Source of the DNA: an uncultured Oscillospiraceae bacterium
GTDB taxonomy: Bacteria; Bacillota; Clostridia; Oscillospirales; Oscillospiraceae
Reading direction: 5' to 3'
Assembly (NCBI GenBank): GCA_934667815.1
Contig: CAKUMO010000001.1
Location: forward strand, 62,001-126,000
DNA: 64,000 bases
In this document: positions 9,418 through 17,564 of the stretch, piece by piece
Layout of the letters: every line of letters begins with the position of its first letter
Numbering within the stretch: the first letter of the stretch is position 1
Translations under genes and position numbers: made by a program
The notes under the pieces: model-generated
What the model was told of the DNA's origin: nothing
Databases searched by the model: none
Seen by the model: only the letters and a program-made list of their open reading frames with translations

Positions 9418-11085
9418 TTATTGTGTCTCCGTGGTTTTAGGGAAGGTGACGCTGATCTGCGTTCCCTTGCCGGGCTGGCTTTGCAGATCGATACTGCCGT
9501 GATGGTACTGCACGGCGTGCTTGACGATGGACAGACCCAACCCCGTGCCGCCGGAGGCCTTGGAATGGCTCTTGTCGGCGCGGTAAAAACGCTCGAAGAT
9601 GCGCCCCTGATGCTCCGGCGCAATGCCGATGCCGGTGTCTTTGACCGTGACGCGCACGTTGTGCGGCTCGCCCGCAACCTGAATGTCCACGCGTCCGCCA
9701 TCGACGTTATATTTCACGGCGTTGTCAATGAGATTGTAAATGATCTCATAGAGCAGGCGGCGCACGCCGGTTATGCAGGCACTCTGCGTGCCACAATGCA
9801 AAGTTACATGCTTTTTATCGGCCTCGGCTTGCAGGTCGCGCAAGGCCTCCTCGGCAAGGTCGGCAAGATCGACCGGTTCGGCGGGCATTTCGTCCCCCTC
9901 GTCGAGCTGCGACAGGCGGATGATGTCCCCGATGAGTGTGACGAGGCGCTGCGCCTCGGCGCGGATGTGCCCGACAAAGCGCGGCGTATCCTCGGGTTTG
10001 ACCATGCCGTTTTCCAGCAGCTCGGCGCTGCCGATGATGCCCTGCAAGGGCGTTTTCAGTTCATGCGAGACATTTGCGGTAAATTCGCGGCGGTTCTGCT
10101 CGGCTTCTTCCTGCTCGGTAATGTCAAATGCCAGGAGCACCGCGCCCGCACGCTCGGTAGCGGAGTCGATGCGCGAAAAATCGAGCTGATAGATGCGGCC
10201 GTTCTTATGCAGGCGGAATTCACTGTGGCCGGTCTGCATGGCCGCCTCAATGGCGGCGCTCATCTCATGGCTGCGCTCGACGGTCAGGAAGTCCTGCCCG
10301 ACGCAGGCGGAATCCGTACCAAAAATGCGCTGCGCCGCCGGATTGATGCTCAGAACCGTCCAGCGGTCGTCGAGCAGCACCAGACCTTCGAGCATGCTGC
10401 CGGTGATCTGGGAAAATTCGTCGGTCTTGCGCTGAAGCTCGCGAAGCTGCCGGTCGATTTGCCCGCGCTGGCGGTTGATGCGGCTGAGGAGCGGCGCAAG
10501 CTCCTCATAGCATTCGTTGTCCAGCGGATGCTCGAGATCCAGCTCGTTGAGCGGCTCGACGATGTGATGCGACAGCCGTTTGGCAAGGATCGCGGACAGA
10601 CCCAGCACCAGCAGCAGGAGCAGCACGATGGGCTGGAGCATTCCCACAACGAGCACGCCCACCGTCGCGCGGCTGACGGAGATACGCAGCACCGTGCCGT
10701 CCGGCAGGCGGCGTGCGCAGTACATGGTCTTTTCCAGAAGCGTGTCGGAATAGCGCACGCTTTCGCCCGTGCCGTTTTGCAGAGCGTCCTGAATTTCCTC
10801 GCGGTCGGCGTGGTTGGGAAGCGTGGCGGCATCGGCCTTGGTATCGTATAACACGGTGCCGTCGGCAGCGACCCATGTCAGGCGGCAGCGATTGTCTGCG
10901 ACATCTTTGAGATACGCCTCGCCGCTCTGTCCGACGGCTGCGGCAGCAAGATCAAGTCCGTCTTTGAGCTGGCGCACCTGTGCGTCGGCTGAGAAACGGT
11001 ACATACACGCCACGACCACCACAAGGCTGGCCAGCAGCGCAACGGCTGCGACAAGCAGCATGGAACGGAAAATTTTCTTGGTCAT
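9418..11085 (-). CDS. phoR: Phosphate-responsive sensor histidine kinase
   Basis: A membrane kinase of 555 residues. It has an N-terminal transmembrane helix (about 8-28), an extracellular part of about 110 residues, a second helix (about 145-170), then HAMP-like linker, a PAS domain, a HisKA domain with the phospho-acceptor His341 in NVSHELKTP, and an ATP-binding domain with N, DTGIG (G1) and GTGLGLSIV (G2) boxes. It would phosphorylate the adjacent response regulator when phosphate is low. Its start overlaps the regulator's stop by four bases (ATGA at 11082-11085). It is the last gene of the pst-pho set. The symbol is assigned from this context. Confidence 0.9.
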   Translation of the reverse strand: MTKKIFRSMLLVAAVALLASLVVVVACMYRFSADAQVRQLKDGLDLAAAAVGQSGEAYLKDVADNRCRLTWVAADGTVLYDTKADAATLPNHADREEIQDALQNGTGESVRYSDTLLEKTMYCARRLPDGTVLRISVSRATVGVLVVGMLQPIVLLLLLVLGLSAILAKRLSHHIVEPLNELDLEHPLDNECYEELAPLLSRINRQRGQIDRQLRELQRKTDEFSQITGSMLEGLVLLDDRWTVLSINPAAQRIFGTDSACVGQDFLTVERSHEMSAAIEAAMQTGHSEFRLHKNGRIYQLDFSRIDSATERAGAVLLAFDITEQEEAEQNRREFTANVSHELKTPLQGIIGSAELLENGMVKPEDTPRFVGHIRAEAQRLVTLIGDIIRLSQLDEGDEMPAEPVDLADLAEEALRDLQAEADKKHVTLHCGTQSACITGVRRLLYEIIYNLIDNAVKYNVDGGRVDIQVAGEPHNVRVTVKDTGIGIAPEHQGRIFERFYRADKSHSKASGGTGLGLSIVKHAVQYHHGSIDLQSQPGKGTQISVTFPKTTETQ

Positions 11086-11756
11086 GACTTTCCCTCCAAT
11101 CGGTAGCCCACGCCGCGCACGGTCTCAATGGCCTCGCCGCACGCGCCGAGCTTCTGGCGCAGGGTGCGGATGTGCATGTCCACGGTGCGGCTCTCGCCGT
11201 AGTAGTCCATGCCCCAAACCTCCTCCATGAGCTTGTCGCGGGTGAATACGATGCCCGGATGCGACAGCAGGAGCTTCAATAATTCAAATTCCTTATAGGT
11301 CAGCGTGACCTTTTCCCCATTTGCCGTGACGGTATGTGCGTCCAGATCCATGCAGATGCCGCCGAGCAGCAGACGGCGGAGCGGCTGCTTGGGCGCATAG
11401 CGGCGCAGCACGGCCTTGACGCAGGAGACCAGCTCCATCACGCCGAAGGGCTTTGCCAGATAGTAGTCCGCGCCCAGATCCAGCCCGTGCACCTTGTCGT
11501 ACTCCGCGCCTTTGGCCGTGGCAATGACCACGGGGATGCCATGCAGATGCTCGTTTGCCTTCATGCGGCGCAGCAGCTCGATGCCGTCCACGCCGGGCAG
11601 CATCACGTCCAGCACGACCAGCTCCGGCTGCTCAAACTGCAAGGCATCCCAGAATTCTCCGCCGTCTGCAAAGCCGCGGGCCTCAAAGCCCGTTGATTGC
11701 AGCGCATAGACCTCAATATCGCGGATGCTTGCGTCGTCCTCCACGCACCAGATCAC
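11082..11756 (-). CDS. phoP: OmpR/PhoB-family response regulator of phosphate genes
   Basis: It has a receiver domain (acidic pair EDD near the N-terminus, phospho-acceptor Asp50 in VVLDVMLP, Lys in YLAKPFG) and a C-terminal winged-helix DNA-binding domain (LTYKEFELLKLL, then RTVDMHIRTLRQKLG). I take the GTG at 11756 as the start, because AAGGAGGG lies just upstream inside the end of phoU. This gives 224 residues beginning VIWCVEDD; the in-frame ATG at 11801 lies inside phoU and would add a non-conserved tail. It probably binds the repeat upstream of pstS (15961-15982). Confidence 0.9.
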   Translation of the reverse strand: MIWCVEDDASIRDIEVYALQSTGFEARGFADGGEFWDALQFEQPELVVLDVMLPGVDGIELLRRMKANEHLHGIPVVIATAKGAEYDKVHGLDLGADYYLAKPFGVMELVSCVKAVLRRYAPKQPLRRLLLGGICMDLDAHTVTANGEKVTLTYKEFELLKLLLSHPGIVFTRDKLMEEVWGMDYYGESRTVDMHIRTLRQKLGACGEAIETVRGVGYRLEGKS

Positions 11757-11758
11757 GC

Positions 11759-12403
11759 TTAACCCTCCTTGTGTACACCGGTCACGGAGAACATCACCCA
11801 TTCGGCAATGTTCACGGCGTGATCTCCGATGCGTTCAAAATACTTTGCGATCATGAGAAGGTCGAGGTCGTATTCGCCGTCGTCGGGATTGTCCGCGATG
11901 CGGGCGATCAGACCGTCCTTGACCTGCTCGAAGTAGTTGTCCACGGTGTCGTCATAGGAAATGACCTTTTCCGCTAATATTATATCATGTTTTACGAAAG
12001 CATCAACACTTTCTGTGACCATTTTGATGGTCGCACGCGCCATTTCGCGCAAAAGTGCATCACTTTCCGCAGTGCGTCCGTTCAGGAAGGTGATGATTTC
12101 GGCAATGTCCTCGGCCTGGTCGCCGATGCGCTCCATATCCGTAATCATTTTCAGCGCGGCGGAAATGCGCCGCAGGTCGCGGGCGACCGGCTGCTGCTGC
12201 AGCAAGAGCTTTAAGCACAGCGACTCAATGGTGCGCTCCTTGCGGTCAATCTCGGCGTCGAGCGGCGCGACCTTGGCCGCAAGCTGCACGCTGCCGCGTG
12301 TGAGCGCCTCGCTGGCAAGCGCGATGACCTCCTCGCACAGTGCGCCCATTTCAATCAGCTCCTTGTTGAGCTGGGCAAGCTGCTCGTCAAAGCGGTTTCT
12401 CAT
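11759..12403 (-). CDS. phoU: Phosphate signalling/transport regulator PhoU
   Basis: A helical protein of 214 residues with the two-repeat three-helix-bundle pattern of PhoU. The repeated metal-binding helices are seen as DMERIGDQAEDIAE and KYFERIGDHAVNIAEW. It links the Pst transporter to the PhoR kinase and keeps the system off when phosphate is plentiful. The ATG at 12403 shares a base with the pstB stop (TAATG) and has GGAGG upstream; the longer in-frame extension to 12691 lies inside pstB and is not real. Confidence 0.95.
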   Translation of the reverse strand: MRNRFDEQLAQLNKELIEMGALCEEVIALASEALTRGSVQLAAKVAPLDAEIDRKERTIESLCLKLLLQQQPVARDLRRISAALKMITDMERIGDQAEDIAEIITFLNGRTAESDALLREMARATIKMVTESVDAFVKHDIILAEKVISYDDTVDNYFEQVKDGLIARIADNPDDGEYDLDLLMIAKYFERIGDHAVNIAEWVMFSVTGVHKEG

Positions 12404-13158
12404 TATCCGAACCTCCCTGTGATGTAATCCTCGGTGCGTTTGTCGTGCGGGTTGGAGAAGATCTGCTCGGTGCTGCCGAACTCCACCAGATCGCCCAGCA
12501 GGAAGAAGGCCGTGTTGTCCGAAATGCGGACGGCCTGCTGCATGTTGTGCGTGACGATGACGATGGTATATTTTTCCTTGAGCTGCACGGCCAGATCCTC
12601 GATCTTCGAGGTGGAGATCGGGTCGAGCGCGCTCGTCGGCTCGTCCATCAGGAGCACCTCCGGCTCGACCGCCAGCGCACGCGCGATGCAAAGCCGCTGC
12701 TGCTGGCCGCCGGACAGACCGAGAGCATTTTTCTTCAGGCGATCCTTGACCTCATCCCAGATGGCAGCGCCGCGCAGCGAACGCTCGACGAGGTCGTCCA
12801 GCTTCGCGCGGTTGCGGATGCCGTGCGTGCGCGGGCCGTAGGCGACATTGTCGTAGATGCTCATGGGGAAGGGATTGGGTTTCTGAAAGACCATGCCCAC
12901 CTGCCGCCGCAGCTCGCTGACGTCCGTCGTGGGGGCGTAGATGTCCTCGCCGCGGTATTGTACGGAGCCGGTGATGCGCACGCCGGGCACAAGATCGTTC
13001 ATGCGGTTGAGTGTTTTCAGAAAGGTCGATTTGCCGCAGCCCGAAGGCCCGATCAGTGCGGTAATGCTCTTTTCGGGGATGTCAAGCGAGATGTTTTTGA
13101 GCGCCTGATGCTCGCCGTACCAGAGATTCAGGTCTTTCACACTGAGGATATTTTCCAT
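12403..13158 (-). CDS. pstB: Phosphate ABC transporter ATP-binding protein
   Basis: A 251-residue ATPase with Walker [10 protein letters not shown] (residues 37-45), signature LSGGQQQR, and Walker [14 protein letters not shown]. It energises uptake of phosphate through PstA/PstC. It lies in order behind pstS, pstC and pstA and is coupled to phoU by a one-base overlap. Confidence 0.97.
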   Translation of the reverse strand: MENILSVKDLNLWYGEHQALKNISLDIPEKSITALIGPSGCGKSTFLKTLNRMNDLVPGVRITGSVQYRGEDIYAPTTDVSELRRQVGMVFQKPNPFPMSIYDNVAYGPRTHGIRNRAKLDDLVERSLRGAAIWDEVKDRLKKNALGLSGGQQQRLCIARALAVEPEVLLMDEPTSALDPISTSKIEDLAVQLKEKYTIVIVTHNMQQAVRISDNTAFFLLGDLVEFGSTEQIFSNPHDKRTEDYITGRFG

Positions 13159-13170
13159 GGTGTCCTCCTA

Positions 13171-14034
13171 TCAAAGCGCCTTTTTGCGGCGGAAGTAAGC
13201 CGAGACAAGGTCGGCTGCAAAGTTGATGATGAGCGTCAGGAGCATCAGAATCGCCGCGATGGCAAAGGCCACGCCAAACTCGCCCTGTTCCTTGGCGTAG
13301 AAGTACAGCGCCACGGTCAGCGTCGCGCCGGACTTGGTCAGACCTTCAAAGAAGCCGAAGATCACATGGGCAAAGCCTGCCGTGAACAGCAGTGCCGCCG
13401 ATTCGCCCAGAATGCGTCCGACGGACAGAATGCAGCCCGTTATCACGCCGTCCACGCAGCCGGGCAGTACGACCGTGCGGATGACGCGCCAGCGCCCCGC
13501 ACCGAGGCCGAAGGCACCCTCGCGATAGCTCTGCGGGACGGTTTTGAGGCTTTCCTGCGTGGTGCGCATCACGGTGGGCAGGTTCATGATGACGAGCGTC
13601 AGCGCACCGGCAAGCAGGCTCTTGGGCAGACCCAGAAATTCGCACACCAGCATGCCCACGAGGCCGTAGATGATGGACGGAATGCCGGAGAGCGTCTCTG
13701 CGGCGTATTCGATCGCGGCCACGACGCGCCCGTGGGCGTACTCGGTCAGATAGATCGCCGCGCCCACGCCCAGCGGCACGACCAGCACGATGGTGGCAAG
13801 GACGATATAGATTGTGTTCAGAATGTCGGGCAGAATACCGATCTCGCCCGTCAGATAGCTTGGCGCGGTGGAAAGAAGCTTCCATGTAATATTCGGCAGG
13901 CCCTTGGCCAGAACATAGACGATCAGAAAAATGACCAGCGCAGCCGTCAGCCCGGTGGAAAGCCACATCAGGGTTTTCATGCCTGCGGCATAGAAGCGGC
14001 GGCGCGCGGAGAGCTTTTTGTGCATATCAGGCAC
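13171..14034 (-). CDS. pstA: Phosphate ABC transporter permease PstA
   Basis: An inner-membrane permease of 287 residues with about six transmembrane helices. The MetI-like loop reads GAFGLGAGRWRVIRTVVLP, and ETLSGIPSIIYGLVGM is a stretch strongly conserved in PstA/PstC. It pairs with PstC, whose gene it overlaps by eight bases. Confidence 0.95.
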   Translation of the reverse strand: MPDMHKKLSARRRFYAAGMKTLMWLSTGLTAALVIFLIVYVLAKGLPNITWKLLSTAPSYLTGEIGILPDILNTIYIVLATIVLVVPLGVGAAIYLTEYAHGRVVAAIEYAAETLSGIPSIIYGLVGMLVCEFLGLPKSLLAGALTLVIMNLPTVMRTTQESLKTVPQSYREGAFGLGAGRWRVIRTVVLPGCVDGVITGCILSVGRILGESAALLFTAGFAHVIFGFFEGLTKSGATLTVALYFYAKEQGEFGVAFAIAAILMLLTLIINFAADLVSAYFRRKKAL

Positions 14035-14911
14035 CTCCCTTGTCGCGCTTGAGGAAGAAATTCAGCGTGGCGGTAATGAGCATGATGAACAGGAACAGCA
14101 CCAGCGCGATGGAAAACAGCGCCTGCCGCTGCAGGCCGCCGGCGTAGGACATTTCGCTGGCCACGCCCGTGGTGAGGAAGCGCACGCTCTGGAACAGCGA
14201 GGGCATATTGGCCGCATTGCCTGCGACCATCATCACGGCCATAGCCTCGCCGATGGCGCGGCCGACGCCCAGCACGACCGCTGCGGCAATGCCGCTCTTG
14301 GCTGCCGGAACGGACACGCGGAAATAGGTCTCCACGGGCGTTGCGCCCAGCGCGAGCGAGGCGTCCTCATATTCCTTGGGCACGGCCTCGAGCGCGGTGA
14401 TGGAGACTTTGATGATGGACGGCAGGATCATGATGGCCAGCACGATGATCGCAGCCAGCAGGCTTGCGCCGTCGGGTACATGGAAGATCTTGCGGATGCC
14501 CGGCACGAGGATCAGCATGCCCACAAGGCCGTAGACCACGGAGGGAATGCCAGCCAGCATGCTCACGGCCACCTGCATGGCGTCCTTTACGCGCTTGGGC
14601 GCGAGCTTGGCCAGATACACGGCAGTCAGGAAGCCGATCGGCACGCCGAGGAGAATTGCACCGGCCGTGCCATAGATGCTCGTGAGCAGGAAGGGCAAAA
14701 TACCGAAGGACGGCTCGGCGGCGGTCGAATCCCAGACCTTTCCGAACAGGAAGGGGATCAGGCCGATCTTCCGGATGGCCGGAATGCCCGAGACGACCAG
14801 ATACACCGTGATAAGCAGCACGCAGGCCACGGTCACAAGTCCCAGCAGGAGAAAGATGATATGCATCAGAGTTTCGACAAATTGTTTGCGTTTGCGTTTT
14901 TGATTGTTCAT
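14027..14911 (-). CDS. pstC: Phosphate ABC transporter permease PstC
   Basis: An integral membrane protein of 294 residues with six predicted helices. It carries the characteristic MLAGIPSVVYGLVGMLILVP stretch and an EAA-type loop DASLALGATPVETYF. The first 20 residues are strongly basic and cytoplasmic. It lies 150 bases after pstS in the same direction; this gap may hold an mRNA processing or stability element, although no strong hairpin is seen. Confidence 0.95.
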   Translation of the reverse strand: MNNQKRKRKQFVETLMHIIFLLLGLVTVACVLLITVYLVVSGIPAIRKIGLIPFLFGKVWDSTAAEPSFGILPFLLTSIYGTAGAILLGVPIGFLTAVYLAKLAPKRVKDAMQVAVSMLAGIPSVVYGLVGMLILVPGIRKIFHVPDGASLLAAIIVLAIMILPSIIKVSITALEAVPKEYEDASLALGATPVETYFRVSVPAAKSGIAAAVVLGVGRAIGEAMAVMMVAGNAANMPSLFQSVRFLTTGVASEMSYAGGLQRQALFSIALVLFLFIMLITATLNFFLKRDKGGA

Positions 14912-15061
14912 ATGGTTTCCTTCTTTGAGGGAATTTCCGGATCGTAATTATTATATATGGTATCGCGTCCGTGCGGGGACGGGTATCTTCAAAGCCGGGC
15001 GCTTTTATACAAGGATGCGGCAAGGCCGATGTTGCCACCGACCTGCCGTGAATTGATTTCT

Positions 15062-15871
15062 TTAGTTCGCTGCGACCGCACCGGCCTTGGCGATGACGTC
15101 CGCCGCTTCCGGGGAGGTGACATAGTCGAAGAACTTCTGCGCGGTCTCGCTGAGCGCCTTGCCTTCGACGGTCACAAGCACAAACGGTCTCTGGATGACA
15201 TAGCTGCCGTCCTTGACGGTTGCCTCGGTCGGCTCCACGCCGCCGACCTTCAGAGCCTTGACGGTATCCTTCAGAGCGGCAAGAGAGGCGTAGCCGATAG
15301 CGTCCGGGTTCTGGGAAACGGTCGTGATCACATCGCCTGTGGAGGTCAGCTCCTGACGATACTGGCAGTTGCCCTCGGTGCCGGTGATGGATTCAAAGCC
15401 GTCGCGCGTGCCGCTGCCGGCCTCGCGGCCGATCAGGACGATCTGGGCGTCATTGCCGCCGACCTCCTTCCAGTTGGTGATCTCGCCGGTGTAAATCTTT
15501 GCAATCGTCTCAACGTCAAGGTCAGAAACGGGGTTGTCGGGATGCACGATGATTGCGATACCGTCGTAGGCCAGAACGGTCTGCTTCAGGCCACTCGATT
15601 TTTCCTCGTCCTTCAGGTTTCTGCTTGCCAGACCGATGTCGCAGGTGCCTGCCTGAACTGCCTTGATGCCGGAGCCGGATCCGGTGGGGTTGTAGGTGAA
15701 GGTTGCGCCTTCGTTGTTTGCCATGAACGATTCGCCCAGAGCGCCGATGACTTTTTCCATGGAGGTCGAGCCGTCGGTCGAGACGGAACCGGAGACGGAC
15801 TGCTTGCCGCAGCCGGCGAACAGCGCGGCGACACACGCCAGCGCAAGGATGATTGTGATGATCTTTTTCAT
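15062..15871 (-). CDS. pstS: Phosphate-binding lipoprotein PstS
   Basis: An extracellular phosphate-binding protein anchored by a lipobox (LFAGC, Cys21). The 269-residue product has the PBP-like fold with phosphate-contact motifs GSTSM, PTGSGSGI and REAGSGTRDGF, all typical of PstS. It is the first gene of the pst-phoU-phoPR set, so it is made first and probably most. The start has AAAGGAGA upstream. A repeat resembling a PhoP box lies about 90 bases before it. Confidence 0.96.
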   Translation of the reverse strand: MKKIITIILALACVAALFAGCGKQSVSGSVSTDGSTSMEKVIGALGESFMANNEGATFTYNPTGSGSGIKAVQAGTCDIGLASRNLKDEEKSSGLKQTVLAYDGIAIIVHPDNPVSDLDVETIAKIYTGEITNWKEVGGNDAQIVLIGREAGSGTRDGFESITGTEGNCQYRQELTSTGDVITTVSQNPDAIGYASLAALKDTVKALKVGGVEPTEATVKDGSYVIQRPFVLVTVEGKALSETAQKFFDYVTSPEAADVIAKAGAVAAN

Positions 15872-15960
15872 TTGAAAGGTCTCCTTTCGATGTTTTGATT
15901 TGGATTTCGTTTACGCCTATGAGAATACTCCGCACATGTAAAAAGAAAAAGATTCCTTGT

Positions 15961-15982
15961 GTAAAATCAACGTAAAATCGAA
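15961..15982. promoter_or_regulatory. Pho-box-like direct repeat upstream of pstS
   Basis: Plus-strand GTAAAATCAAC followed directly by GTAAAATCGAA; on the minus strand TTTACG-N5-TTTACA. Two TTTACR hexamers at 11-bp spacing match the PhoP box known from Bacillus (TTWACA repeats with 5-bp gaps). Another GTAAAA occurs 23 bases away (15938), close to two more periods. This is the expected binding site of the PhoP encoded downstream. Confidence 0.7.
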
Positions 15983-16039
15983 TTTCGGGTAATTTTGCAC
16001 AGATAAATGTCGGATTTTCAGCATTTTTCCGGCGAACGG

Positions 16040-16068
16040 TAGACTTTCCGGGGATTGTCTGTTATAAT
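16040..16068 (+). promoter_or_regulatory. Promoter of the lipoprotein gene
   Basis: TAGACT (16040-16045), 17-bp spacer and perfect TATAAT (16063-16068), about 60 bases before the start codon. Confidence 0.7.
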
Positions 16069-16131
16069 TTACAATAGAATATGTATCTTCGGCCGGATTT
16101 ACGCGCCGTTTGGAAAGAAGGACGTCGGTTT

Positions 16132-17478
16132 ATGAGAAAATGTGCGCTGCTCCTCGCGCTGTGCCTTGCGGTGCTGCTGACTGCCTGCGGCAGTCCCGCG
16201 CCGGACGTCACGGGGCGCTATCTGTGCACCGCTCCGGCCGACGATCCGGAGATTGGGGAGGCGGAGCTTTGGCTCCAGCTTGATTCCGGCGGCGCGGGCA
16301 TTTTGTGCATGGAGGGGGAGCAGACGCTGCGCTGGACGCTTGCGGGCGAAGCGCTCACGCTCACGCTCGACGGCGAAACGCTCACCGGCACGCTCAAGGG
16401 CGGCCTTGTCACGCTGTGCCTTGCGGACACGGACTATGAATTTACACGCGCCGATCTGCTGCCGGCAGAGGTTTCGGCGACCGATCTGCTGCCGGCGGAG
16501 ATTGTGCAGAACGCCCTAAAGGAGGACACCGAGCTTCAGCGCCGCTACAACGGCAACTGGTACGGCTGGTGGGAGCTGCACGGCGCGACCGGCGGCTATG
16601 CTGAGCTGGAGGGGCTGCGCCTCGACCTCTGCGCCCGCGTGGAGCTGGACGCCGATTCCGGCGGCACGGTCACGCTCTGGGATGAACAGCACGCGCCGGA
16701 CGCGCCTCTGGGTCTTGTGCAGCTTTCCATCGAGCCGGGCAAGAACCTCGGCGAGGGAACGGCAACGTCGCGCTCTGGCTATTTTGCCGGGACTGATCTG
16801 GAATACGGCGACTGGGTCATTCAGCCGGACGCCTATCCCTATGAGGAGCTGCTTGTCATCGAGGGCGCGAGCACGTCGGAAGACGGCAGCTTTAATTATT
16901 CGATTTTCATTCGTCCTTGGGGACGGCTCTGGAGCGACATCGAGGCTGTGGAGTCCGAGCAGCTTCCGTTCCACTATTTTGACTGGTATTTGCCCGCATT
17001 GGAGGCCGGTGCGGCCATGCCCACCGCCGTCGGCGGCGAGTGGGTCGCAGGCTCACAGGGTGCGACGAACGATCCCAGCGGGCGCACGGCCACGGTGACC
17101 ATGGCTGCCGGGCATGCGCTGTTTGCCTATTCCACCTCGCAGTACCGCGCGGAGGGCGGCGTTCTGACCGCCTTGGACGGCGGCGTGCGCATCGAGGGAA
17201 GCTGGTGCGGCGAGGAGACTGCGACACGCGAAAAGACCCAACTGCTCAATGACCGCGCGGACAAGCCGCAGTTCACCGAGCGGGAGCTGCGTGTCAACGG
17301 CCATTCCGCACGCAAGTGCTTCTGGCATGACGAAGAAAGCGGAGAATATGTGCTGGAATATCTCATAGACGCAGGTGGCGCGGAGCAGGGCGCTGCGCTG
17401 TATCTGCACATCACGCTGCAAGGCGAGACCGACCGTTCCCGCGCCGAATCGGTCGTCAGCACGCTGCAATTACGGTAA
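16132..17478 (+). CDS. Lipoprotein of unknown function
   Basis: A secreted protein of 448 residues with a signal peptide and lipobox LLTAC. I chose the ATG at 16132 because it gives the canonical MRKCALLLAL signal start with AGAAGGA upstream. The mature protein opens with a small beta-rich domain (G-T-G turns of the type found in lipocalin-like or DUF5640-like domains, e.g. GRYLCT and LTLDGETLTGTL). A duplicated DLLPAE segment follows and then a larger tryptophan-rich part. I do not recognise a family and no enzyme motif is visible. It is a single-gene unit with its own promoter and terminator. Confidence 0.75.
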   Translation: MRKCALLLALCLAVLLTACGSPAPDVTGRYLCTAPADDPEIGEAELWLQLDSGGAGILCMEGEQTLRWTLAGEALTLTLDGETLTGTLKGGLVTLCLADTDYEFTRADLLPAEVSATDLLPAEIVQNALKEDTELQRRYNGNWYGWWELHGATGGYAELEGLRLDLCARVELDADSGGTVTLWDEQHAPDAPLGLVQLSIEPGKNLGEGTATSRSGYFAGTDLEYGDWVIQPDAYPYEELLVIEGASTSEDGSFNYSIFIRPWGRLWSDIEAVESEQLPFHYFDWYLPALEAGAAMPTAVGGEWVAGSQGATNDPSGRTATVTMAAGHALFAYSTSQYRAEGGVLTALDGGVRIEGSWCGEETATREKTQLLNDRADKPQFTERELRVNGHSARKCFWHDEESGEYVLEYLIDAGGAEQGAALYLHITLQGETDRSRAESVVSTLQLR

Positions 17479-17484
17479 GTTTTA

Positions 17485-17559
17485 CCCGGGCGGTCAATGG
17501 CCGCCCGGGGATAAAACAAACCCGAGGGATCGGCTTGAACCGATCCCTCGGGCGTTTTT
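17485..17559. terminator. Two successive hairpins between convergent genes
   Basis: CCCGGGCGG/CCGCCCGGG (17485-17509), then a 13-bp stem CCCGAGGGATCGG/CCGATCCCTCGGG (17521-17552) followed by CGTTTTT on the plus strand. It terminates the lipoprotein gene, and the minus-strand pseudogene can also end here. Confidence 0.8.
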
Positions 17560-17564
17560 CATTT

